A stretch of 41,585 nt of DNA from SAR116 cluster bacterium AG-325-I21. GTDB lineage: Bacteria > Pseudomonadota > Alphaproteobacteria > Puniceispirillales > Puniceispirillaceae. The position numbers were made by a program, and so were the translations under genes. Position 1 is the stretch's first letter. Every line of letters starts with the position of its first letter. Under the pieces are notes generated by a model, which saw only the letters and a list, made by a program, of their open reading frames with translations, did not search any database and had not been told where the DNA came from. The stretch lies in the NCBI GenBank assembly GCA_003282865.1, contig QBYK01000014.1:1-41585 (forward strand), read 5' to 3'. Positions 24,698-35,165 of the stretch are shown here, one piece after another.

Positions 24698-26476
24698 ATG
24701 TCTGAGTCTTGTCCAATTTGGAGTCTTGAAGACCTCTATGCAGGGGTCGGTTCACCTGAACTCGAGACTGATATAGCTCAATGCCGTAAAGCCGCAAAGC
24801 AACTCGAGACCAAATGGCGAGGCCGACTTGGGGAATTAACTGCGAACCAGCTCATTGATGTGATAAACAGCTATGAGACGATATTGGAACTCCTTGGTAA
24901 GGTGCAAAGTTACGCCCAGCTTTTATTTGCGGCCAATACGAACGATGCAGCGATTGCCAAGCATCACCAATCAGTACGCGAGGTCGGAGCGGAGATTGGG
25001 GCGGCGCTTTTATTTGTTGAATTAGAGCTAGCTAAGATAGACGAAGGCCGTATGGCAGATCTATTGAAAGCTGGTGGGCTGGAACACTTCGCACCTTGGC
25101 TGCGGCGGGTGCGGGCCATGGCACCTTTTCAGCTTTCTGATGAAATTGAAAAGATGATTGCCGAACGGTCCCCAACTGGCAGCGGAGCATGGGTCCGGTT
25201 ATTCGATGAAACAACGACATCAATGCGATTTGCCTTTCAGGGATCGGAGGTGACCGAAGCTGAGATTCTGGATGCTTTATCTAGTTCAGACCCTGCAAAA
25301 CGTAAAGAGGCTGGTCATTCACTTTCAACCACATTAAAGGATCATCAACGCCTTTTGTCTCTGGTTATCAACACGATTGCTAAAGATAAACAAATTGAAG
25401 ATAGCTGGCGTGGATTTGATCGCCCTGTTTCATCGCGTAATCTTGCAAATGATGTTGACGATAATGTAGTCGACGCACTGGTTAAGGCGGTAAATGCCCG
25501 GAATGAAGATTTATCCCACCGTTATTATACGTTAAAAGCAGGATGGATGGACAAAAAGCAGATTGATTGGTGGGATCGTAATGCGCCTTTGCCGGGTGAT
25601 AATGACCGGAAATATAGTTGGACCGATGCTAAAGAAATTGTTCTAGACGCGTTTAGTGGCTTTGATGCCGACATGGCTGAAATTGCCAGACCATTTTTTG
25701 CCAAGAATTGGATTGATGCAGCCCCGCGTGCGGGAAAAAGCTCAGGGGCGTTCTCGCATCCGGTCGTGCCTTCAGCGCATCCTTACATATTAATGAATTT
25801 TGCCGGAAAGTCGCGTGATGTGATGACTCTTGCTCATGAAATGGGCCATGGTATTCATCAAGTTCTTGCCTCTGAGCAGGGATATCTAATGTCAGACACT
25901 CCGTTGACCTTAGCTGAAACCGCGTCTGTATTTGCTGAAATGCTGGCCTTCCGCCGACTTGTTGACAATGAAAGTGATGCGAATGTGAGGCGATTATTAT
26001 TAGCAGGTAAGGTCGAGGATATGTTGAATACGGTTGTCAGGCAAGTCGCTTTTCATAATTTTGAGACTCAGCTTCATGATCGCCGTGCTGAGGCCGAACT
26101 AACAGCTGATGAAATTTCTGATATATGGATGGCGACCCAGCGTGTTGCATTGGGCCCAGCGATCAAAATTGGCGAAGATTACCGTTCAATCTGGGGCTAT
26201 GTCCCGCATTTTGTTCATACGCCATTTTATGTGTACGCCTATGCGTTTGGCGACTGCTTGGTTAATGCGTTATGGCAGAAATACCAGCTGGCGCAGATAA
26301 ATAAAACTGATGATATATTCATTCAAAATTATAAGGATCTTCTGAAAGCAGGTGGAAAAGATCGTTATGATGTCGCACTTAAACGTTTTGATTTGGATGC
26401 CGGTAAACCAGCCTTTTGGTCACTTGGCCTTGATATGATTAGCGGCATGATTAATGAATTGGAAGGCCTGGCATAA
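24698..26476 (+). CDS. pepF: M3 family oligoendopeptidase (PepF-type)
   Basis: A 592-residue cytosolic zinc metallopeptidase that degrades oligopeptides. The zinc motif HEMGH is at 380-384 in LAHEMGHGIHQ, with the third ligand E407 in LAETASVFAEM. C-terminal substrate-binding residues are in YVPHFVHTPFYVYAYAFG. Length and motif placement suit the M3B (oligoendopeptidase F) branch. AAAGG precedes the ATG. Its stop overlaps the next ATG by one base (TAATG), so it is co-translated with the ABC1 kinase gene. Confidence 0.92.
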   Translation: MSESCPIWSLEDLYAGVGSPELETDIAQCRKAAKQLETKWRGRLGELTANQLIDVINSYETILELLGKVQSYAQLLFAANTNDAAIAKHHQSVREVGAEIGAALLFVELELAKIDEGRMADLLKAGGLEHFAPWLRRVRAMAPFQLSDEIEKMIAERSPTGSGAWVRLFDETTTSMRFAFQGSEVTEAEILDALSSSDPAKRKEAGHSLSTTLKDHQRLLSLVINTIAKDKQIEDSWRGFDRPVSSRNLANDVDDNVVDALVKAVNARNEDLSHRYYTLKAGWMDKKQIDWWDRNAPLPGDNDRKYSWTDAKEIVLDAFSGFDADMAEIARPFFAKNWIDAAPRAGKSSGAFSHPVVPSAHPYILMNFAGKSRDVMTLAHEMGHGIHQVLASEQGYLMSDTPLTLAETASVFAEMLAFRRLVDNESDANVRRLLLAGKVEDMLNTVVRQVAFHNFETQLHDRRAEAELTADEISDIWMATQRVALGPAIKIGEDYRSIWGYVPHFVHTPFYVYAYAFGDCLVNALWQKYQLAQINKTDDIFIQNYKDLLKAGGKDRYDVALKRFDLDAGKPAFWSLGLDMISGMINELEGLA

Positions 26477-27864
26477 TGGCTAAAATTTATGAGCATGACA
26501 AGGCCAGTAATCGACCGTTTGGGGGTCGAATCCGACGCTACGCGAAGGTAACCTCGACAATGGGGGGGCTTGCAGCGCGGGTAGCTGGCGAGCGTTACCT
26601 TGGTTGGAATATTGACCGTGAAAAACATGCCGCTGACTTACGCGAAGCACTCGGTGGTTTAAAAGGACCAATCATGAAGGTGGCGCAGATCCTATCGACA
26701 ATTCCTGACGCTTTGCCAACAGAATATGCTGAAGAACTTGCGGGGTTGCAGGCTGATGCGCCTGAAATGGGCTGGTTGTTTACTAAACGTCGGATGGCCG
26801 CTGAATTAGGAACTAATTGGCAGCAGAATTTTAGTAAATTTAACCGCGATGCGGTGTCAGCAGCGTCACTTGGACAGGTACACCAGGCTGTCGGGCTTGA
26901 TAACAAGTCGCTGGCAATTAAATTGCAATATCCTGATATGCATTCGGCAATTGAAGCTGATCTAAAACAATTGAAACTCCTGTTCCAGCTCTATGAACGT
27001 TATGATTCGGCTATCTCAACGTCTGATATTTATGACGAACTGTCTGAACGGTTACTTGAAGAGCTAGATTATCGAAGAGAAGCCAAGAATATGCATCTCT
27101 ACCAAATTATGCTTGCAAATGAAAGCAAGGTGCAGGTGCCCAACCACATCCCTGAATTATCAACTGATCGATTGCTAACCATGAATTGGCTCGATGGTAA
27201 ACGCTTGATGCCATTTCTTGAAACAAACCCGGATCAGGAAACGCGAAATGAAATTGCAAAAACCATGTTTCGCGTATGGTATGTACCTTTTTATTATTAC
27301 GGAGTTATACATGGTGACCCACATCTTGGCAATTATTCGATCGCAGATGACCATAGTATCAATCTTATGGACTTTGGATCAATAAGGATATTCCGGCCGC
27401 AATTTGTCGCTGGGGTGATTGAACTATATAGGGCTTTGCGGGATGATAACCGGGATCAGGCGATTGATGCCTATGAACGCTGGGGTTTTGTTGGGTTAGA
27501 CAATGAGGCCATTGATGTCTTGAACATGTGGGCAGAATTCATCTATGCCCCCCTTCTTGAAAATCGTGTACGACCAATCCAGCAAATGCGCGGTGGAAGT
27601 GCGGGCCGCGAACTTGCCGGCAAGGTTCATGCCGAATTAAAACGGATTGGCGGCATCAAACCACCACGTGAATTTGTTTTGACGGACCGCGCGGCGGTTG
27701 GTCTTGGCTCAGTATTTATGCATCTTGGTGCAGAGGTCAATTGGCATGAATTATTTCATGAATTAATTGATGATTTCTCGGTGGAAGCGTTGGCCAAAAG
27801 GCAACGGGAATCTGCGTTTAAAGTAGGGCTACCCGACGAGCTTGTTTTGAATAGCCTGAGTTAG
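26476..27864 (+). CDS. ABC1/UbiB family atypical kinase
   Basis: A 462-residue member of the ADCK3/UbiB protein-kinase-like family, linked in the family to ubiquinone biosynthesis. The N-terminal signature appears as MKVAQ at 67-71 (KxGQ in most members), followed by the Ala-rich loop AASLGQVH. The nucleotide lysine is in LAIKLQYP, the ExD-type acidic motif in LLEELDYRREAKNM, the catalytic loop is HGDPHLGN (279-286) and DFG is at 299-301. The gene starts inside the peptidase stop codon. The G-to-A change in KxGQ also occurs, as I recall, in alphaproteobacterial relatives, so it is not clearly a defect. Confidence 0.88.
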   Translation: MAKIYEHDKASNRPFGGRIRRYAKVTSTMGGLAARVAGERYLGWNIDREKHAADLREALGGLKGPIMKVAQILSTIPDALPTEYAEELAGLQADAPEMGWLFTKRRMAAELGTNWQQNFSKFNRDAVSAASLGQVHQAVGLDNKSLAIKLQYPDMHSAIEADLKQLKLLFQLYERYDSAISTSDIYDELSERLLEELDYRREAKNMHLYQIMLANESKVQVPNHIPELSTDRLLTMNWLDGKRLMPFLETNPDQETRNEIAKTMFRVWYVPFYYYGVIHGDPHLGNYSIADDHSINLMDFGSIRIFRPQFVAGVIELYRALRDDNRDQAIDAYERWGFVGLDNEAIDVLNMWAEFIYAPLLENRVRPIQQMRGGSAGRELAGKVHAELKRIGGIKPPREFVLTDRAAVGLGSVFMHLGAEVNWHELFHELIDDFSVEALAKRQRESAFKVGLPDELVLNSLS

Positions 27865-27942
27865 GTGCCAACTCCCGCGGTATTGGCAAATAAAATGGCG
27901 TTGTTTGAACGCAATGTTATGCTTGAGATCTTCGGCAACTTG

Positions 27943-29382
27943 TCAGTTGTTTGAAATGAGTGTTAAGAGCTGGTCTAGCGACGCTTTCGCATCACCGTAA
28001 AACATACGTGTATTTTCTTTGAAAAACAGGGGATTCTCAATACCTGAATAGCCGGTCCCTTGGCCTCGCTTAGAGACAAAAACTTGTTTTGCTTTCCAGC
28101 ATTCCAAAACTGGCATACCAGCGATAGGGCTATTTGGATCTTCTTGCGCCGCAGGATTTACGATGTCATTAGATCCGATCACGATTGCGACGTCTGTCTC
28201 AGGAAAATCATCATTTATCTCATCCATTTCAAGGACGATGTCATATGGCACCTTTGCCTCTGCTAAAAGGACGTTCATGTGACCCGGAAGTCGGCCCGCG
28301 ACAGGGTGAATCGCAAACCTAATTGTCTTACCCTTCGCGCGAAGCCTTCGGGTAAGTTCTGCAACATTTTGTTGGGCTTGGGCTACTGCCATGCCGTATC
28401 CTGGGATAATGACGACGCTGTCAGCATCTTGTAGCGCCGCCGCAACGCCATCTGCGTCAATGGCGATTTGTTCTCCCTCGACTTCCATTTGGGGGCCGGC
28501 TGCGCCGCCAAAACCGCCGAGTATAACACTGATGAATGAACGGTTCATTGCTTTGCACATAATGTAAGACAAAATGGCACCAGAAGAGCCAACTAGAGCT
28601 CCAACAACGATTAGAAGGTCATTACCGAGGCTGAATCCAATTGCCGCTGCCGCCCAACCAGAATATGAATTCAACATAGAAACAACCACGGGCATATCGG
28701 CGCCACCAATGCCCATAATCAAGTGGCACCCAATGAAAAGTGCAAGAAGGGTTAGGATCGTGAGTGGTAAAAGCTCGCCTGAATTTAAGTACCAGAAAAG
28801 ACATGCTAATGACGATATCGCGGCTGTGGCGTTCAAGATATGACCGCCTGGGAGTTTGGTTGCCGTTGATGTGACTTTACCTGAAAGTTTTCCATACGCA
28901 ATTACGGAGCCAGTGAAGGTTACGGCACCAATCCAGATTCCAAGTGATGCCTCAACGCGAAGAATATTGATTTCTATGGCGGACTTCTTTGCAAGCAACG
29001 CGGCAAAACCCTCCAAGCCCGCTTTTGTTTCGGTACTCATCCCCAAAATGTTGACAAGCTCAAAGTGTGCATTGAAACCGACAAAAACAGCAGCAAGGCC
29101 AACAAGTGCGTGCATACCTGCAACCAGTTCGGGCATTTGTGTCATCTCAACTTTCGAGGCGAGTAGATAACCTATTACTCCACCTGCTGCGATAAGAGCG
29201 ACCGTGAGCTGCCAAAGTCCTGCACCAGGTCCAACAATGGTTGCCAAGACAGCCAAAGCCATACCAAATATTCCGAACCAGACGGCACGTTTTGCGCTTT
29301 CTTGGCCTGACAGTCCTCCGAGCGATAGAATGAAAAGAACAGCTGCGATAACGTAAACGGCAGTGGTAAAACCTAAACCCAT
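27943..29382 (-). CDS. pntB: NAD(P) transhydrogenase subunit beta
   Basis: A 479-residue inner-membrane protein with about nine hydrophobic helices in the first 270 residues and a C-terminal NADP(H)-binding domain. It carries [41 protein letters not shown] and a late NPLFF segment with [12 protein letters not shown]. With PntA it uses the proton gradient to reduce NADP with NADH. It lies 13 bases after pntA. The late loop reads [10 protein letters not shown] where E. coli has KRSMNTGYAG. Confidence 0.95.
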   Translation of the reverse strand: MGLGFTTAVYVIAAVLFILSLGGLSGQESAKRAVWFGIFGMALAVLATIVGPGAGLWQLTVALIAAGGVIGYLLASKVEMTQMPELVAGMHALVGLAAVFVGFNAHFELVNILGMSTETKAGLEGFAALLAKKSAIEINILRVEASLGIWIGAVTFTGSVIAYGKLSGKVTSTATKLPGGHILNATAAISSLACLFWYLNSGELLPLTILTLLALFIGCHLIMGIGGADMPVVVSMLNSYSGWAAAAIGFSLGNDLLIVVGALVGSSGAILSYIMCKAMNRSFISVILGGFGGAAGPQMEVEGEQIAIDADGVAAALQDADSVVIIPGYGMAVAQAQQNVAELTRRLRAKGKTIRFAIHPVAGRLPGHMNVLLAEAKVPYDIVLEMDEINDDFPETDVAIVIGSNDIVNPAAQEDPNSPIAGMPVLECWKAKQVFVSKRGQGTGYSGIENPLFFKENTRMFYGDAKASLDQLLTLISNN

Positions 29383-29395
29383 TTCCCCAATATCC

Positions 29396-30967
29396 CTAAG
29401 ATTTCTGAAACATGGCTAGCATGCGCCTGGTTACAAGGAATCCACCAAAAATATTGATCCCAGCGAAAAATACCGAAACAGCTGCTAGTAAAGTCACAAT
29501 GATACTGGGCGAACCAATTTGCAAAATCGCGCCAAGAATTATTATTGACGAGATAGCATTTGTCACTGCCATTAACGGTGTATGTAAAGAGTGACTAACA
29601 TTCCATATGACCTGAAATCCAACAAAAACGGATAAAACAAAAACGATAAAATGTTGCATAAAGCTGGCAGGCGCATATGCTCCAACTGACAACATAAGCG
29701 CCCCACCAATCGCCAAGAGACCAACCTGATTTTTGGTTGCTCGTTTAAATGCGGCAACCTCTTCAGCTCGAACTTCTTCTGGGGTTTGCTCTTTTACCTT
29801 TTCCTTTGTTTTTGCCGCAATGGCTTGGACCTTTGGTGCTGGAGGCGGAAATGTAATCGCGCCAGCGTGTGTTACAGTAGCGCCCCGGATAACATCATCT
29901 TCCATATTATGGACGACTTGACCATCCTTATCTGGGGTTAAATCTGTCATCATGTGACGGATATTAGTGGCATATAGAGTGGAGGACTGCGCCGCCATGC
30001 GGCTAGGAAAATCAGTATAACCAATCACTGTGACACCATTATCGCTAATGATCTTTTGATCAGGAGCAGTCAACTCACAATTGCCGCCGCGCTCGGCAGC
30101 AAGATCAACAATAACGGAACCCGGCTTCATTGTCGAAACCATATCCGCAAGCCATAGTTTTGGCGCGTCTCGCCCTGGTATCAACGCGGTTGTAATGACG
30201 ATATCAACCTCTGGAGCCAATTCCCGAAACTTAGCTAGTTGCTTTTCACGAAATTCCGGGCTGGAAGGTGAGGCGTAACCGCCGGTCTCAGCACCATCTT
30301 GGCTCGTTTCTTCGAAATCGAGATAAACAAATTCGGCTCCCATAGACTCGATCTGTTCCGCCACTTCTGGCCTCACATCAAAAGCATAGGTAATGGCACC
30401 AAGTGACGTTGCTGTGCCGATTGCTGCCAAACCAGCGACGCCAGCACCTATAATCAAAACCTTTGCTGGTGGTACTTTGCCAGCAGCGGTAATTTGACCT
30501 GTAAAAAAACGGCCAAAGTTATTTCCAGCCTCAATTACCGAACGGTAACCAGCTATGTTTGCCATAGAAGAAAGCGCATCCATTTTTTGTGCGCGGCTGA
30601 ATCTAGGCACCATGTCCATTGCAATGACGTTGGCATTGTTTTTGGCAATCAAAGCCATCTGGTCGGGATTTTGCGCCGGATAAAAAAACGAAATTAAAAG
30701 CTTGCCTTTGGCTAGATTGTTAACCTCTTTTGCTTCGGGCGGCCGGACCTTCGTAATGATATCGGAGGATTTCCATAAATCTCTGGCTGTTTTTAACACT
30801 TTGACACCAACTGCACTATACGCGGTATCAGGAAAACCCGCATTGTCTCCTGCGCCAGCTTGAATTATGCATTCATAGCCAAGCTTTTGCAATTGTAGGG
30901 CGCTGTCTGGTGTCATTGCGACGCGCTTTTCATCAGCAGCTATTTCTTTTGGGGTGCCAATAATCAT
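29396..30967 (-). CDS. pntA: NAD(P) transhydrogenase subunit alpha (single-chain form)
   Basis: A 523-residue subunit. It starts with the alanine-dehydrogenase-like NAD domain ([17 protein letters not shown]), has the Rossmann motif GAGVAGL at 174-180 and the [19 protein letters not shown] loop that contacts the beta subunit. A charged linker (about 370-405) leads to four C-terminal hydrophobic helices. It is the E. coli-like fused form, whereas many alphaproteobacteria split this chain into two genes. It is the first gene of pntAB; the promoter should lie in 30968-31095. Confidence 0.95.
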   Translation of the reverse strand: MIIGTPKEIAADEKRVAMTPDSALQLQKLGYECIIQAGAGDNAGFPDTAYSAVGVKVLKTARDLWKSSDIITKVRPPEAKEVNNLAKGKLLISFFYPAQNPDQMALIAKNNANVIAMDMVPRFSRAQKMDALSSMANIAGYRSVIEAGNNFGRFFTGQITAAGKVPPAKVLIIGAGVAGLAAIGTATSLGAITYAFDVRPEVAEQIESMGAEFVYLDFEETSQDGAETGGYASPSSPEFREKQLAKFRELAPEVDIVITTALIPGRDAPKLWLADMVSTMKPGSVIVDLAAERGGNCELTAPDQKIISDNGVTVIGYTDFPSRMAAQSSTLYATNIRHMMTDLTPDKDGQVVHNMEDDVIRGATVTHAGAITFPPPAPKVQAIAAKTKEKVKEQTPEEVRAEEVAAFKRATKNQVGLLAIGGALMLSVGAYAPASFMQHFIVFVLSVFVGFQVIWNVSHSLHTPLMAVTNAISSIIILGAILQIGSPSIIVTLLAAVSVFFAGINIFGGFLVTRRMLAMFQKS

Positions 30968-31095
30968 TTTCCAAGATCCAATAAAGGGGAAGAGGGTATT
31001 TAAGTTTTCTTGTTTTGGCTTATCAGTCGAGACTATGCAAGTCTAAAGCGCGGCCAAAGGTCATTGGGGGTGTTTTGGATATTTATGCTGTCACA

Positions 31096-31123
31096 TGAAA
31101 AACCGCCACAAAGGCTGGCGGTT
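31096..31123 (-). terminator. Terminator of rpsU
   Basis: An 8-bp perfect stem AACCGCCA/TGGCGGTT with a seven-base loop is followed on the minus strand by five T. It lies 36 bases past the rpsU stop and also separates rpsU from pntA. Confidence 0.8.
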
Positions 31124-31158
31124 AAAATTTGTTGAGGTGAAAGTGATCTCTTCGGGGC

Positions 31159-31371
31159 CTAGTATCCTTCTCTTTCTAAACGCTTGCGCATCAGTTTACG
31201 CACCCGGCGCGTAGATTCTGCGGCCTCACGTGCTCGGCGCTCAGACGGCTTTTCATAAGACCGTCGGTTTTTCATTTCGCGAAACACCCCTTCGCGTTGC
31301 ATTTTCTTTTTAAGAACTCGCAATGCCTGATCAACATTGTTGTCTCTAACGGTGACGTACACGTCGTTCAC
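31159..31371 (-). CDS. rpsU: Small ribosomal subunit protein bS21
   Basis: A 70-residue basic protein of the 30S subunit, important at translation initiation. [18 protein letters not shown], then [19 protein letters not shown] and a Lys/Arg-rich tail, are diagnostic. The frame starts GTG at 31371 close behind GGAAGGG; a second GTG at 31362 would give the more usual S21 beginning and cannot be excluded. It stands as a single gene with its own terminator. Confidence 0.95.
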   Translation of the reverse strand: MNDVYVTVRDNNVDQALRVLKKKMQREGVFREMKNRRSYEKPSERRAREAAESTRRVRKLMRKRLEREGY

Positions 31372-31596
31372 ATCCCTTCCAAAGCTCGCTGAGTATCCAT
31401 TTCAAATTGGGCCTGGGTCTATCACAGCAAAGCATACTTTGTAAACAAGAAACCTTTAATAGATAGTGCGATAGGGTGGTATTAGGTTAAAATGTGACTA
31501 TATACACCAGGTCGGCCATATCTCTCATGCATGTTGCAATAAAAAATTCGAGGAAAAGCCAGAAAGCTTGAAGGTTCTTGTTTAGGAGGTCTACCA

Positions 31597-32259
31597 ATGG
31601 GTGACGAAACAATCCAATTCGACCCAACTGCCGTTGAAATTCTGCGGGCCTCCATGCCGCACGTGCCATTTGATGGCTGGGGTGAAGCTGCACTTCTAGC
31701 AGGAGCTAATGATTATGGGCATGATGCAGAGGCTGTTCTAACTGCGTTTCCACGTGGTGCGACTGACGCGATTGCTCTCCATTCACGTCTTGCCGATCAA
31801 TCGATGGTTGATGCGTTTTTAAAGCTTTCTGAAAGGCCAGAAAAAGTGCATCTGACAATACGAAAGCTTGTACTGTTACGCCTTGAGATTGCCCAGCCTG
31901 ATAAGGATGCGATACGCCGGGCCGTCAGCGTGCTGGCAATGCCCGTTAATGCAAAATTATCGGCTAAACTTTTATATGAAACTGTTGATTCTATGTGGCG
32001 TGCCGCTGGTCAAAGAGATACGGACTTTTCCTTTTACACCAAGCGTGGCACTCTCGCTGCCGTGTACAGTGCGACAATGCTTGCATGGCTTGCTGACAAA
32101 AACAGCAATCTGGATAAAACTGTTGGATTCCTGGACCGTCGATTGGCTGATGTTGCCCGTATTCCTAGGCTTACCAGACCGATGCGTAGATTTATGTCCG
32201 CCGGCCAACGTTTTGCCGGTACAATTGTGCAACGTTTTGGTGGACGCCATTCGCGTTAA
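31597..32259 (+). CDS. coq9: COQ9 family ubiquinone biosynthesis protein
   Basis: A 220-residue protein. The C-terminal half matches COQ9: DFSFYTKRGTLAAVYSAT, then LAWLADKNSNLDKT, FLDRRLADVAR and a basic amphipathic end. COQ9 binds lipid and presents ubiquinone intermediates to COQ7-type hydroxylases in eukaryotes; bacterial homologues are typical of alphaproteobacteria. AGGAGG seven bases before the ATG fixes the start. The 225 bases upstream (31372-31596) separate it from divergent rpsU and hold only weak promoter-like sequence. Confidence 0.85.
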   Translation: MGDETIQFDPTAVEILRASMPHVPFDGWGEAALLAGANDYGHDAEAVLTAFPRGATDAIALHSRLADQSMVDAFLKLSERPEKVHLTIRKLVLLRLEIAQPDKDAIRRAVSVLAMPVNAKLSAKLLYETVDSMWRAAGQRDTDFSFYTKRGTLAAVYSATMLAWLADKNSNLDKTVGFLDRRLADVARIPRLTRPMRRFMSAGQRFAGTIVQRFGGRHSR

Positions 32260-32471
32260 GTATTTTGTTCGACAAGCGCCAACATTTTAATCGACCGTAT
32301 TTCGACTCTTGGGTGGATTTTGTTACGCACTTTTCTGATATATAGCCTGTCACCAAACTTTGCGCAGAATGGACATTGGGTCAAAAACCGTTATAACGCG
32401 GTTAGGGATTGAATCCATGTGTTCGTAATCATTCAAGCCGTTGTATTATTTTGCGGTGGCAAGGAGCGTAT

Positions 32472-33392
32472 ATGCCAATCAGGGTACCTGATAATTTGCC
32501 AGCGCTGAGAGCTTTGCATGCCGAGTTGGTCGACATCATACCGCAAAAGCAAGCGGTTAGACAGGATATACGGCCGTTACGCCTTTTGCTGCTTAATTTG
32601 ATGCCCAAAAAACGGGATACAGAAATTCAATTTGCAAGGTTGTTTGGCAACACCCCTCTTCAGGTTGAAATGATCCTAATGACCACGGCAAGTTACACGC
32701 CGCAGAACACTGAGCCCGGTTATTTGCGGCGGTTTTATCGACAGTTGGATGATGTACGTGATGATTATTTTGACGCGTTGATTATTACCGGTGCACCCAT
32801 TGAAACTTTGCCATTTGAAGATGTGAAATATTGGGTGGAACTGACCGAAATTATGGAATGGTCACGCCAGCATTGCTTCCGACGACTTGGTGTTTGTTGG
32901 GGAGCGCAGGCACTCTTGTGGCATTTTCACAAGGTGCAGAAACATGAATTAAATGCGAAGCTTTTTGGTATCTTTGAGCATCGTCTAAGCGATGTGTCTG
33001 GCCGTTTGATGCATGGTTTTACCGATCAATTTCCGATGCCGGCATCGCGCTACACTATGAATCGTAGTGAAGACCTTTTGGTGGCTGGCTTGAACGTTCT
33101 AGCTGAAGGTGGGGAGTGCGGTGCAGGGATGGTTCGAGATCCCGAAACTGGCGATTTATTCGTTTTCAACCATCTTGAATATGATGCTACCACGATTGGT
33201 GATGAGTATCACCGCGATTTGGCGGCTGGCCTAAATACAGCGTTGCCACAAAATTATTTTCCGAACGATGATCCAGCATTACCCCCAATTAATAAATGGC
33301 GGCCCTTTGCTTTTTTACTAATGGCTAACTGGATCAATGATTTATATCAGGCAACACCTTTTGATCTGAGCGGCATTGCTAAAAAAAAATAA
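32472..33392 (+). CDS. metA: Homoserine O-acyltransferase MetA (predicted acetyl-CoA specific)
   Basis: A 306-residue enzyme that acylates homoserine, the entry to methionine synthesis. The nucleophile is C142 in LGVCWGAQALL, with H234 and E236 in FNHLEYD completing the triad. Position 111 is Glu (ITGAPIETLPF), the residue reported to make MetA-type enzymes use acetyl-CoA; E. coli has Gly and uses succinyl-CoA. ATG 32472, with AAGGAG six bases upstream, is the start; a longer frame from 32409 adds 21 unmatched residues. No SAM riboswitch is recognisable in the 212-base upstream gap. Confidence 0.93.
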   Translation: MPIRVPDNLPALRALHAELVDIIPQKQAVRQDIRPLRLLLLNLMPKKRDTEIQFARLFGNTPLQVEMILMTTASYTPQNTEPGYLRRFYRQLDDVRDDYFDALIITGAPIETLPFEDVKYWVELTEIMEWSRQHCFRRLGVCWGAQALLWHFHKVQKHELNAKLFGIFEHRLSDVSGRLMHGFTDQFPMPASRYTMNRSEDLLVAGLNVLAEGGECGAGMVRDPETGDLFVFNHLEYDATTIGDEYHRDLAAGLNTALPQNYFPNDDPALPPINKWRPFAFLLMANWINDLYQATPFDLSGIAKKK

Positions 33393-33475
33393 AGCGTTAG
33401 CAGTTTGATTTTCGGTAAATCGAAATAATGCAGGCTGTCCCCAAGTTCAATAGTTGTTAAATGAGACCATGTAAA

Positions 33476-34555
33476 TTAGGCTAACGAATCACTACTAATT
33501 CGCTGGTTTGTATGTCCCATTTTCCGGCCGGTTTTAGCCTCTGCCTTGCCATAGAGGTGTATATGTAACCCTGCTTTTTTAGCAAGCGCCTCTAGGCTAC
33601 CCATGTCTTCGCCAAGCAGGTTATCCATTTGCCATGTGCCATAACAGTTGGTTCCACCCAGAGGCAAGCCAGCTACTGCGCGGACTAACTGGTTGAATTG
33701 ACTGGTTTCGCAGCCTTCAATGCTCCAGTGAAATGAATTATGCGGACGTGGTGCGATCTCATTGAATAACAGACGGCTATCTTCAGTCACAAAGGTTTCC
33801 AACGTCAGCAAACCAACAAGATCCAACGCTTCGGCAAGAGCGCTGACAGCCGCCTTGCCTTCATTGATGACGGCATCTGGTAGTGGGGCGGGAGCAAAAG
33901 AACGCGCAAGAATACCATTTTTATGTTCATTAAGGCTTGCTGGAAAAGAGGATAATGAACCATCGATTGCGCGCGCTACGAGAAAGCTGGCCTCGGCGTG
34001 GAATGGGATCATTTCTTCTAGGATGGCATCATTTGTTTGCAGCGAGGCAAACGCATCTAAAAGGTCATCATTCTCCGATAGACGCAGCTGCCCCTTGCCG
34101 TCATAGCCAAGCTGGCAAGTTTTCAAAATACCATCACCGCCCAGCTCAGTCATGGCCTCGATCAAATCAGCACTGTTGGTAATATGCCAGAATCGGGGCG
34201 TTTTAATGCCGAGGTCACGGGCCAACAATTTTTCACGAATACGGTGCTGAGCCGTGTGGAGGGCAGCTTGGCCAGGGCTGGCAACGCAATGCTTAGCAAG
34301 GAATTTCATGGTACTTGCTGGTACATTTTCAAATTCACTTGTAACTGCACCAACGTTGCTAGCAAATAACGTAAGTGCTGTGTGGTCATCATAGGAAGCC
34401 TCGGTGCGTTCATGCGCAATGTCACCAGCCGGACTATCATTTGCGTCGGGGGCATAAACATGGGTTCGAAGTCCCAATTGGCTGGCAGCAATCACAATCA
34501 TTCGGCCAAGCTGCCCGCTGCCAAGAATACCAATGGTTTTATGTGGCGTGAACAT
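33476..34555 (-). CDS. purK: N5-carboxyaminoimidazole ribonucleotide synthase
   Basis: A 359-residue ATP-grasp enzyme of purine synthesis, making N5-CAIR from AIR, ATP and bicarbonate. It begins with GILGSGQLGRMI, has TCQLGYDGKGQ and EEMIPFHAEAS in the ATP-grasp core, and FNEIAPRPHNS near the active site. I chose ATG 34555, seven bases after the purE stop; the TTG at 34615 would overlap purE by 53 bases and add unmatched residues. It forms a purEK pair. Confidence 0.94.
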   Translation of the reverse strand: MFTPHKTIGILGSGQLGRMIVIAASQLGLRTHVYAPDANDSPAGDIAHERTEASYDDHTALTLFASNVGAVTSEFENVPASTMKFLAKHCVASPGQAALHTAQHRIREKLLARDLGIKTPRFWHITNSADLIEAMTELGGDGILKTCQLGYDGKGQLRLSENDDLLDAFASLQTNDAILEEMIPFHAEASFLVARAIDGSLSSFPASLNEHKNGILARSFAPAPLPDAVINEGKAAVSALAEALDLVGLLTLETFVTEDSRLLFNEIAPRPHNSFHWSIEGCETSQFNQLVRAVAGLPLGGTNCYGTWQMDNLLGEDMGSLEALAKKAGLHIHLYGKAEAKTGRKMGHTNQRISSDSLA

Positions 34556-34562
34556 GGATGTG

Positions 34563-35057
34563 CTATTCTGGCGTTTCGGCGACACTACTGGCTTGATTTT
34601 GCCGCCATGTGACAAGTCTCTGGGTCAAGCTATCATCTGATAAGCCTATAATTTGAATTGCCAGCAAGGCAGCATTTTTGGCTCCCGGAGCACCAATGGC
34701 AAGAGTGCCTACAGGTACTCCTGCAGGCATTTGCACAATGGATAATAGTGAATCCATGCCGTTTAGTGCTGGCGACTCGATGGGCACGCCAAGAACCGGA
34801 AGGTGGGTTTGTGCGGCAATCATGCCCGGCAAGTGTGCTGCACCACCCGCTCCTGCAATAATTACCGCAAATCCCTGCTCGTGTGCGGTTTTGGCAAAGT
34901 TAGCAAGGCGCGCTGGTGTCCGGTGGGCAGAAACGATTTTCACCTCATGTGAAGTCCCAAATTGGGTGAGAATATCTGCAGCTTCTTTCATTGTTGGCCA
35001 GTCAGACTGGCTGCCCATGCAGATAGCAATGCGAGTGGGAGATGAATTCATGTTCAT
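34563..35057 (-). CDS. purE: N5-carboxyaminoimidazole ribonucleotide mutase
   Basis: A 164-residue class I PurE that moves the carboxyl group of N5-CAIR to C4. [31 protein letters not shown] and [18 protein letters not shown] are diagnostic. It is the first gene of purEK. GAGAG upstream of the ATG is a modest ribosome site. Confidence 0.95.
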   Translation of the reverse strand: MNMNSSPTRIAICMGSQSDWPTMKEAADILTQFGTSHEVKIVSAHRTPARLANFAKTAHEQGFAVIIAGAGGAAHLPGMIAAQTHLPVLGVPIESPALNGMDSLLSIVQMPAGVPVGTLAIGAPGAKNAALLAIQIIGLSDDSLTQRLVTWRQNQASSVAETPE

Positions 35058-35165
35058 AGAACTCTCGATTCATGTCAGGGAAGTACGGGACCCTTCAACT
35101 TAAGTGGTCCAGACGAACAACCCAGATAACAATCCGTCTGGCCGAGATTGCAAAATTTTCATTTT

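Noticed and set aside
32260-32471. SAM riboswitch upstream of metA
   Set aside because: Alphaproteobacterial metA genes often carry SAM-II, but its conserved core could not be found; only a weak 5-bp hairpin is present.
35109-35141. Inverted repeat CCAGACG/CGTCTGG between purE and the DUF465 gene
   Set aside because: A 7-bp stem with a 19-base loop and no T tract on either side is too weak to call a terminator.
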